Positions 1 to 5,130 of a stretch of 5,130 bases of DNA are shown one piece after another. This DNA is from Rubripirellula sp. GTDB lineage: Bacteria > Planctomycetota > Planctomycetia > Pirellulales > Pirellulaceae. The position numbers and the translations under genes were made by a program. Positions within the stretch are counted from its first letter, which is position 1. Each line of letters starts with the position of its first letter. Below the pieces are notes generated by a model. That model did not search any database and was not told where the DNA came from. It saw nothing but the letters and a program-made list of their open reading frames with translations. The stretch covers positions 1-5,130 of the forward strand of contig JARFQX010000985.1 in assembly GCA_029287555.1 (NCBI GenBank). Direction: 5' to 3'.

Positions 1-878
1 GGCTTTGCTCACCGAGCTTTCGAATCCCACGGGCATCAAGGACTTTGTGGACGAGGTCAGCTGTTCGATGTCTTCTCGAAGGACTAGCTTCTCCTTTCCC
101 TGCGTATCAATGATGCGGAGCGAGTTCGCGGATTCTCCGGCGAGCATCCCTGACAGGACGATTCCATCGACGGTTAGAATTTGGTAGGTGCGGAAATTGT
201 TCTCCACACTGCGTGATGGATCGAGAATGTTGATCAGGATTTCTTCTTTCGGATGCACCGACATTCCCGTCAAGTTGGGGCCGATCTCAGTTCCCATCTC
301 GCCGTGGATGTGGCAGGCTTGACAGTGTTTCTTAAACATTGCCAGGCCGTTCGTGACATCGCCTTCCTGCTCCGTGACCGGCATCCATTGATCCACCAAT
401 GCTTGGGCTTCAGTCCAGCCATGATCGGGTGATCCGCTGCAACGATTTCTATCTGAAAGCGTGTGAACCCATGGCTTTGAAATTGGCCTCCAACCAACTC
501 GATGTACTTGGGTGAACCCAAGAAACAGAACGGCGCACAATGAACCGGAGTCAAACCTCCTCCCTCATTGACGTAGCTGAGCAGCGCGGATTCGGCCTCC
601 GGTGTGATCTGCTCGATGTTCGCGAAGATCAGCAGTCCGTCATATTTGGACAGGTTCTGCTCGTTGAGATCGCCTAGTTCTTCGGTGTATCGGAGGTCGA
701 TTCCTTGGTCGCGAAATGGCTGGACCAAATGCCGATAGAACTCAGAAGGCTTATGGATGCCTGAGTCGCCGAGCATCAGCACTGAGGCTTGCGATTCCTG
801 AGCAGAGGCGAAATTGCATGTGAGCAATGAATCGAAAAGAATGATCGTCACTGCGAGCGTTTTGGTCAGTTTCTGCAT
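1..878 (-). pseudogene. ThuA domain / PVC-type CxxCH heme-binding protein, internally deleted and frameshifted, 3' end outside window
   Basis: The minus-strand ATG at 878 opens a protein with a clear signal peptide (hydrophobic core about residues 7-22, likely cleavage after ASA at 24-26). A ThuA-like fold follows to about residue 157. It includes VLMLGDSG (33-40), the YDGLLIFANIEQI stretch (79-91), PVHCAPFCF (111-119) and DHPIMAGL (149-156). Known ThuA domains continue with a conserved second half, which is absent. At about 400-411 a different minus frame takes over, open to the window edge. It reads the C-terminal planctomycete heme-binding domain: CQACH (310-324), then GPNLTG, ILDPSRSVE, DGIVLSGML and SLMPVGF, all in family order. 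In relatives, ThuA and the heme domain flank a long beta-propeller and HEAT-like middle, giving proteins of roughly 1000 residues or more. That middle is missing. Intact members are thought to be exported redox proteins tied to sugar use. Only a weak GGA lies upstream of the start. The family and rearrangement calls are firm; whether the lesion is biological or an assembly error is open. Confidence 0.85.
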
Positions 879-1121
879 GTCTATTCCGGTTGAGCTTTTG
901 GTTAAACGTTCTTTGTCGCAGCACCACCAGTGATCGGGCACACAGCATGCTCGTGGGCGACGAACTTGGTCCGGTCTAGGCTTAACTACTTGAAGCGTGG
1001 AGAGAGTCAGCTATCGACTCAATGTGATTTATAGCTAGTTCTCGGGGCGGTTCCATGAGGAATTGCGCACGCAGACAGAGGTATTTTACATCCCGAGGCT
1101 TCGCTGCCGCGGAGTAAGATC

Positions 1122-1135
1122 ATGCGTATACGCAT
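1122..1135. promoter_or_regulatory. Perfect 14-bp palindrome, candidate operator
   Basis: The sequence ATGCGTATACGCAT is its own exact reverse complement, centred on GTATAC; the next base pair outward does not match. Perfect inverted repeats of this size are typical of sites bound by dimeric regulators of the GntR, LacI or MarR type. It lies about 244 bases upstream of the ThuA start and about 480 bases upstream of the MarR start, so neither gene is an obvious target. The operator role is inference from symmetry only. Confidence 0.3.
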
Positions 1136-1607
1136 AAACCATTGCGGCCCTTGAAGGTTCCGAAAACTCTATCTTGATTTGGCCTCAATACCTGGCGCAA
1201 GACAACGTGGAGAGGAGCAATTAGCAGCGGATAACCCGAACGAGATGTGGTTCCTAAATCCAAAGGAAGCCGTTTAGAGGTCCGGTACCTCCCGTTAGGT
1301 CGGGCGATGAAGTAATGCCTTTCCAGCCGGTCTCGCTGTTGGGGCCGCCGCTCTGGATTGGCTCTTCGAGGCAGTTTTCCCAAGTGCATCGCTCGCAGCC
1401 GATTCAAGAACTTAGGGGTACGGGTGTTCTCGGGCTTCATGTAGACTGTTACGCGATGGAGGAATTTCACGCCGGCGCGTTGCGGTTCCTCGCGCGAGTC
1501 ACGCAGCCTGGTATCCACGACGATGGAGGTCGACGGATGACGCGCCCGATCCGACAAGGATTCCGATCACCCCCGAATCACTGAATAGATGAATGAATCG
1601 ATGAAAC

Positions 1608-1614
1608 AGAAGAG
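1608..1614 (+). promoter_or_regulatory. Possible ribosome binding site for the MarR gene
   Basis: The purine run AGAAGAG ends four bases before the TTG at 1619. It is a weak Shine-Dalgarno-like match with short spacing, but it supports TTG as the start. An in-frame TAA at 1616-1618 rules out any longer N-terminus in this frame. Confidence 0.3.
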
Positions 1615-1618
1615 TTAA

Positions 1619-2038
1619 TTGCCATTGGCACTACGTGCCGCATACATGGCTCTTCACCGCAAAACGGAGGCAAGGTTTTCTGAGCATGGAATTACGACGG
1701 ACCGGTTTGTGCTCCTGCTGGCTCTGAACGAAGGTCGTACGCTCACTCAGCGAGAGCTGGCTGACCGCATCTCGTCAGATCCGAGCACGGTTCGGGCGAT
1801 GTTGGTGCTGCTGGAGAAGAACGGTTTGGTTCAGCGAGCTTGCCATCCAACCGATTCCCGGGCTAGGACTGTGGCGCTCACGGCGGTCGGTAAGAGAAAG
1901 CTTTGCAAGCTTTTGAAAGTCGGTCAGTCGATTCGTGATGAGATGTATGGTGCCATGGCACCGGACGAAGCCAAGATTCTGATTCGATTGCTTCGACAGA
2001 TTGCTGATTCCCTTATCCCGGAGAAGACGCTCGTATAG
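1619..2038 (+). CDS. MarR-family winged helix-turn-helix transcriptional regulator
   Basis: This 139-residue protein is close to the usual MarR length. The N-terminal dimerisation helix spans about residues 3-24. The winged helix-turn-helix covers about 41-90: LTQRELADRIS, then the recognition helix DPSTVRAMLVLLEKNGLV. The wing carries HPTDSRARTVALT, with the Asp-x-Arg-x-Arg signature at 79-83. The C-terminal helices (about 92-132) complete the dimer. Family members bind palindromic operators as dimers, usually as repressors released by a small ligand; this one's ligand and targets are unknown. The start is TTG, directly after an in-frame TAA; the next in-frame ATG (1646) would cut into helix 1. 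The protein therefore begins a few residues later than relatives might, and slight N-terminal loss is possible. It ends only about 38 bases before the truncated oxidoreductase begins, which suggests a rearrangement between them rather than a designed operon. Confidence 0.85.
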   Translation: MPLALRAAYMALHRKTEARFSEHGITTDRFVLLLALNEGRTLTQRELADRISSDPSTVRAMLVLLEKNGLVQRACHPTDSRARTVALTAVGKRKLCKLLKVGQSIRDEMYGAMAPDEAKILIRLLRQIADSLIPEKTLV

Positions 2039-2075
2039 GCGGCTCGCACCACGATTCAACTTTATTTGATAACTT

Positions 2076-3250
2076 CGGTTAGCAGTTGCCGATGTGGACG
2101 CCAATGTGCTGGGTGCGATCAATGAAAAGCTGAAAGAGAAGACTGGCAAGGCAGCCGACGGCTACAGTGACTATCGGAAAGTCTGGAGCGGGATGACATC
2201 GACGCGGTCATGATTGCGACACCCGATCATTGGCACACCAAGATTTCTATCGAATCGATGCTCGCTGGTAAGGACGTTTACTGCGAGAAGCCGTTAACGC
2301 TGACAATTGCTGAAGGCAAACTCATTGAAAAGATTGTCAAACAAACCGGCCGCGTCTTTCAGGTTGGGACGATGCAGAGGACGGAGAACGATCACCGCTT
2401 CTTGAAAGCCATCGCGTTGATTCGCGCGGGGCGGATCGGCGAGATCCGCAAGGTGACGTGCGGAATCAATGATGCGACTGGATCACCAGTTATTCCGGCC
2501 ATCGACGTACCCGACGGACTTGACTGGGACATGTGGCTTGGGCCAGCGCCCAAAACGTCCTACCGTGCATTGCCGGAGATGCGTCGAGGATACGGTGGCG
2601 GTGTTCCGCTCTACACCAATTGCCACTATGCCTGGCGTAACTGGTACGAATACTCTGGTGGACAAATGAACGACTGGGGCGCCCACCACGTCGATATTGC
2701 GACCTGGGCTCTTGGAGCCGGTGATACCGGACCGAACAAGATTACGCCGGTCAGCTATTCGTTGCCTGTTGAGTACAAAGACGGCTACCCGACTGTCGAT
2801 GACCAGTACAACTCGCCAACCAAGTTCGAGATCCACGCGAACATGCCCGGCGACATTCCGCTCGTCATCACAAGCGAGGGAGACAACGGCATCTTGTTCG
2901 AAGGTACCAAGGGTCGCTTCTTTGTGAACCGTGGACGACTATCAGGCAAACCCGTTGAGGACTTGGAAAACAATCCGCTGCCCGACGGTGCGGTGGAAGT
3001 AGTCTATGGCGGTCCTGTCAGCGAGAATCACACCGCCAATTGGATCGCGGCGATGCAATCGCGGGAGCAGCCGATCTCCGATGTTTGGACTCACAACCGA
3101 ATGCTTGAGACCTGTCACTTGGCGAACATCGCGATCCGCGTGGGACGAGAACTGAAGTGGGATCCTGCAAAGCGAGAGATCGTCGGCGACGACGAAGCGA
3201 ATGCGTTCCTCTCGCGTGAAAGCCGCAAGGGATACGAGATCGAAATGTAA
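2076..3250 (+). pseudogene. Gfo/Idh/MocA-family oxidoreductase, 5'-truncated with a one-base frameshift
   Basis: The family uses NAD(P)(H) with sugars, sugar acids or inositols. Homology begins mid-protein, in the Rossmann domain, at LAVADVDANVLGAINEKL (about 2079-2132), and runs to YRKV at 2172-2183. It resumes one frame over as LERDDIDAV, then MIATPDHWHT from 2210. The rest is intact: the conserved EKP lysine motif in YCEKPLT (2276-2296), DWDMWLGPAP (2522-2551), WYEYSGGQMNDWGAHHVDIATW (ending about 2707) and a typical C-terminus, DDEANAFLSRESRKGYEIEM, before TAA at 3248. Missing are the start codon, any leader, and the first beta strand with the GxGxxG dinucleotide loop; in frame, a TAA at 2070-2072 closes the upstream side. 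A product from ATG 2210 would have 346 residues and lack much of the cofactor site, so I judge it non-functional. The C-terminal half matches the bacterial-type Gfo/Idh C-terminal domain common in planctomycetes. The exact substrate cannot be read from sequence. Confidence 0.88.
2181..2186 (+). other. Frameshift point in the Gfo/Idh gene (one base apparently lost)
   Basis: The upstream frame reads CGG AAA GTC TGG (R K V W) and then leaves the family. The next frame reads CTG GAG CGG GAT GAC (L E R D D), which rejoins the family's expected DIDAV strand. Adding one base after 2183, making GTC CTG GAG, restores a continuous family-like YRKVLERDDIDAVMIATPD. No slippery heptamer is visible, so programmed frameshifting is unlikely. 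Confidence 0.75.
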
Positions 3251-3268
3251 TGCCGGTCCTCAGAATCA

Positions 3269-3303
3269 AGTCTCTCCTTGCACGTGTTGAGCGAGGAGAG
3301 ACT
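3269..3303 (+). terminator. Strong hairpin after the Gfo/Idh stop, likely transcription terminator
   Basis: The arms at 3269-3281 and 3291-3303 pair over 13 positions, with twelve Watson-Crick pairs and one G-U pair, around a nine-base loop (3282-3290). The hairpin starts 18 bases after the TAA of the oxidoreductase remnant. No U-run follows, so it is not a classical Rho-independent terminator. It could act as a U-less terminator, an mRNA 3' stabiliser or, less likely, a 5' element for the XylR-like gene 142 bases downstream. Confidence 0.55.
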
Positions 3304-3445
3304 CTGGAGTTAGCCAGTTTGCAACTAGCCTCTGCAACTTGGAGATCATTTCACCTGCTTGCGTGAGGCGTTCAACTGTTGGGGAAAGCAGCGACTCAAG
3401 ATGATAGATCGACTGCGGTAGTTTACTCTTCATTTCTTGCATTTG

Positions 3446-4609
3446 ATGGCCCGACGATCGGTCGCACTACTTATCGAGACCTCAAACGGCTACAGCCGCG
3501 GGCTTTTTGAGGGCGTGATCGCTTATACGAAGGTTCATGGAAGCTGGTCTGTCTACTTGACGGAACAAGAGCGAGGCGCCGCGCCGCCCACCTGGTTAAA
3601 GAACTGGGGAGGAGACGGAATCATTGCTAGGATCGAGACGGACGCTATTGGCCGACAGCTCGTTCAATGCGGTGTCCCCATCGTCGACCTCAGTGCGGCA
3701 AGACACATCAAGGGGGTTCCTTGGGCAGACACTGAAGACAGAGCCATTGCAAATCTGGCTTTCCAACACTTTGCTGAGCGTGGATTTCGAAATCTAGCTT
3801 ACTGCGGTGACGCCGGTTTTCAGTGGTCAATGAAGCGGGGTCTGCACTTCCGCCAATTCGCGGAAACCGCAAGCTGTCAATTCTTTGAGCATCAATCGGT
3901 CGCACGTTATGCTCGGTCCTTTGATGCCGTTGCAGAGAAACAACGAACCAAGGACTGGATTCGTCAACTACCTCGCCCGGTTGGAATCATGGGATGCTAC
4001 GACTTTAAAGCACAGGAAGTGCTTGATGCATGTCGACAATCAGGCGTTCCCGTACCGACGGAAGTTGCCGTCATCGGTGTCGACAATGACCATTTAATTT
4101 GCGAATTGTCAGAGCCATCGCTGTCAAGCATTATTCCCGACACGAAACAAACGGGATACGAAGCCGCAAGTTTGCTGGACCGCATGATGGCTGGAGAAGT
4201 GATCACCGACGAACAGCCGCTGATGACGCAACCCTTGGGAATTCAACTTCGCGAATCCACTGATACCGTCGCGATTGAAGACGATCAAATCGCCAAGGCC
4301 TTGCAGTTCATTCGACGTAAGGCATCTGCCAACATTCGTGTCACAGATGTACTTGAGCATGTGGACCTATCGCGACGAGCCTTTGAGCATCGCTTCAAGA
4401 AGTTGGTTGGGCTAACGCCGCACGAGGAAATCCAGAGAGTTCGGATGAATCGCGCGAAAGAATTGCTGCGAGATACAGACTTAACCGTACCTCAAATTGC
4501 CGAGCGACTCGGGTTTGAGCATTCAGAATACCTGGGCGCCGCATTCAAGCGTGAAATAGGACAGTCACCAGGTGAGTACAGACGGATGCACGGTAATTTA
4601 CAGTCATGA
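3446..4609 (+). CDS. XylR-like transcriptional regulator (LacI-type sugar sensor fused to AraC helix-turn-helix)
   Basis: This 387-residue protein has the standard length and order for the XylR-like family. The N-terminal half (about 5-270) is a periplasmic-binding-protein-like sensor: VALLIETSNGYSRGL at the start, GDGIIARIE (56-64), the hinge-side ERGFRNLAYCGD (111-122), and VAVIGVDND (207-215) leading to LSEPSLSSI (221-229). The C-terminal 100 residues are an AraC-type double helix-turn-helix. The first is about 298-318 (VTDVLEHVDLSRRAFEHRFK) and the second about 347-369 (TVPQIAERLGFEHSEYLGAAF), closing with the family's SPGEYRR. The family senses a sugar in the cytoplasm and usually activates pathway genes; this ligand is unknown. 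ATG 3446 is preferred because family members begin just before the VALLIETS strand; a TTG at 3437 would add three residues. Neither has a clear Shine-Dalgarno. No frameshift or lost motif is seen, unlike the flanking enzyme remnants. The gene stands alone, with no intact sugar enzyme in view. Confidence 0.92.
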   Translation: MARRSVALLIETSNGYSRGLFEGVIAYTKVHGSWSVYLTEQERGAAPPTWLKNWGGDGIIARIETDAIGRQLVQCGVPIVDLSAARHIKGVPWADTEDRAIANLAFQHFAERGFRNLAYCGDAGFQWSMKRGLHFRQFAETASCQFFEHQSVARYARSFDAVAEKQRTKDWIRQLPRPVGIMGCYDFKAQEVLDACRQSGVPVPTEVAVIGVDNDHLICELSEPSLSSIIPDTKQTGYEAASLLDRMMAGEVITDEQPLMTQPLGIQLRESTDTVAIEDDQIAKALQFIRRKASANIRVTDVLEHVDLSRRAFEHRFKKLVGLTPHEEIQRVRMNRAKELLRDTDLTVPQIAERLGFEHSEYLGAAFKREIGQSPGEYRRMHGNLQS

Positions 4610-4649
4610 TCGGCTATCGGAACGCCAGCAAATTACGGTCAATCGACTT

Positions 4650-4671
4650 CATCCTCGCATCAGGAAGGATG
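4650..4671 (+). terminator. Weak hairpin, possible terminator of the XylR-like gene
   Basis: CATCCT and AGGATG form a perfect 6-bp stem with a 10-base loop, 40 bases after the XylR-like stop codon. No U-run follows. The position suits a terminator but the stem is short, so chance is a real alternative. Confidence 0.25.
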
Positions 4672-4804
4672 GCGAAGGGTAACATCTCGCGCACTACGCT
4701 GGGCCCCATAGTACTGCGTTGCAGCCAATATCTGCTTTCGAACTGACGGCGGTGATTAGTCCGACGCGGCTTTGCGATCTGGCTAAGTTGCAGCGGGCGG
4801 ATCA

Positions 4805-4820
4805 GCTTCGCGCACGAAGC
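4805..4820. other. Compact GC-rich hairpin
   Basis: GCTTCG and CGAAGC pair perfectly around a CGCA tetraloop. On the minus strand it lies 200 bases beyond the stop of the pRiA4b ORF-3-like gene, so it could be a distant 3' structure for that transcript. No U-run is present and no function can be assigned. Confidence 0.25.
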
Positions 4821-5019
4821 CGATTCGTCTCAACGCAGTTTCCCAAGTTTTTGATCCAGGATTTCACGAAGTGTGCGTCGAAGCCAAGTTGCAAACTGCA
4901 GGGGAGCGATGCGACCGCCTTCACGAAGAAATTGCTGTTCATGCAGTCGGTGCGGCACTGAAGGCGCAGGCAAATCAACACTGCGATTTCGCGAATCTGC
5001 ACGGGGGATCGAGTGGGTG

Positions 5020-5130
5020 TCAGAACTTCGGCAGCCCCTTCCGCATCGCCCTGGTCGCCTTCTCAACCGAAAACGTTTCAGCATCGAAGACCCCCATCCA
5101 CTCTATAAGCTCGTCGTGACGCTCATTACT
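5020..5130 (-). CDS. pRiA4b ORF-3-like protein, C-terminal end only (5' part outside window)
   Basis: The minus frame entering from the right edge reads 36 residues before TGA at 5020-5022. NERHDELIEWMG is followed by FDAETFSVEKATRAMRK. This matches the closing segment of the plasmid pRiA4b ORF-3-like family as I know it: an H(D/E)E-x-x-EW-x-G turn, then a hydrophobic-rich FDPEAFDL-like stretch and an NRxLR-like basic helix. The usual Gly-Gly before the Phe-Asp is here Gly-Val. The biochemical role of the family is not established; members are found on plasmids and chromosomes. The gene runs toward the XylR-like gene, so the two are convergent. The identification rests on a short segment. Confidence 0.55.
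   Translation of the reverse strand, partial: SNERHDELIEWMGVFDAETFSVEKATRAMRKGLPKF

Larger units (their letters stand above)
879..1618. other. Long stretch without an assignable gene
   Basis: This stretch lies between the divergent ThuA remnant and the MarR gene. I recognise no protein family in it. A minus frame is open over 1120-1557 and a plus frame over 1315-1584; they overlap each other, are rich in Arg and Pro, and resemble no family I know, so neither is called. A shorter plus frame at 1155-1277, between stops, reads more like protein (it contains KLYLDLASIPGARQ and ends NPNEMWFLNPKEAV). It has no start codon and could be a gene remnant. Just before the MarR start, 1582-1605 has short TGAAT/GATGAA reiterations. 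Any ThuA and MarR promoters should lie here, but I cannot place -35/-10 boxes convincingly. Confidence 0.5.
4610..5019. other. Unassigned stretch between the XylR-like gene and the pRiA4b ORF-3-like fragment
   Basis: I recognise no family here. Several frames are open on both strands. The plus frame from 4785 is open to the stop at 5117-5119 and contains FDPGFHEVCVEAKLQTAG, but it runs antisense through the better-supported fragment at 5020-5130. The two opposing minus frames (4802-5002 and 4830-5084) are equally open. With both strands open and no recognisable motif, I treat all of these as non-coding. Two small hairpins lie in the stretch (4650-4671 and 4805-4820). Confidence 0.45.

Noticed and set aside
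270..410. Continuation of the ThuA reading frame past residue 157 as genuine protein
   Set aside because: The residues after GLKP do not resemble any ThuA domain, while the neighbouring frame over the same DNA gives the heme-binding domain with its CxxCH motif. The tail is out-of-frame reading.
879..941. Extended N-terminus of the ThuA protein starting at 941
   Set aside because: The extra 21 residues would precede a well-formed signal peptide that begins naturally at the ATG at 878.
1120..1557. Minus-strand 145-codon open frame
   Set aside because: It is rich in Arg and Pro, has no recognisable domain, and competes with two plus-strand open frames over the same DNA. There is not enough support for a gene.
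2181..2186. Programmed ribosomal frameshift in the oxidoreductase
   Set aside because: There is no slippery heptamer, Shine-Dalgarno-like stimulator or downstream pseudoknot evident, and the gene also lacks its 5' end, so mutation is the better explanation.
2483..2973. Minus-strand open frames within the oxidoreductase
   Set aside because: They are antisense shadows of a strongly supported Gfo/Idh C-terminal domain.
1..5130. CRISPR array, tRNA, rRNA or complete insertion sequence
   Set aside because: No spaced direct repeats, tRNA-like cloverleaf, rRNA segment, transposase motif or paired terminal repeats were seen on reading both strands.

Overview
The window looks like chromosomal DNA from a planctomycete, probably a Rhodopirellula/Pirellula-type member of the Pirellulales. 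This rests on family content: a ThuA domain with a PVC-type CxxCH heme-binding domain, a bacterial-type Gfo/Idh/MocA sugar oxidoreductase, and a XylR-like regulator (LacI-type sensor plus AraC helix-turn-helix). Loose gene packing and moderate GC fit. The assignment is inference from protein families, not a species identification.

Layout. Positions 1-878 (minus) carry what remains of a large exported ThuA/heme-binding protein. The N-terminal ThuA half runs almost directly, out of frame, into the C-terminal cytochrome-like domain, so the centre of the protein is missing. Positions 879-1618 hold no gene I can assign, only a perfect 14-bp palindrome and some unassigned open frames. Positions 1619-2038 (plus) encode a MarR-family regulator with a probable TTG start. 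Immediately after it, 2076-3250 (plus) is a Gfo/Idh/MocA oxidoreductase that has lost its 5' end and has a one-base frameshift near 2183. A strong hairpin at 3269-3303 follows. Positions 3446-4609 (plus) encode an apparently intact XylR-like regulator. Positions 4610-5019 are unassigned. Positions 5020-5130 (minus) are the C-terminal end of a pRiA4b ORF-3-like protein that enters from the right edge.

How the genes fit together. In planctomycetes, XylR-like regulators, Gfo/Idh oxidoreductases and ThuA/heme proteins often occur in carbohydrate-use loci. Here the two enzyme genes are broken while the two regulators remain open. The simplest reading is a decaying or rearranged sugar-catabolic neighbourhood. 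Assembly or sequencing error cannot be excluded without reads or close relatives. I see no CRISPR array, tRNA, rRNA, complete insertion sequence or convincing new biological system.
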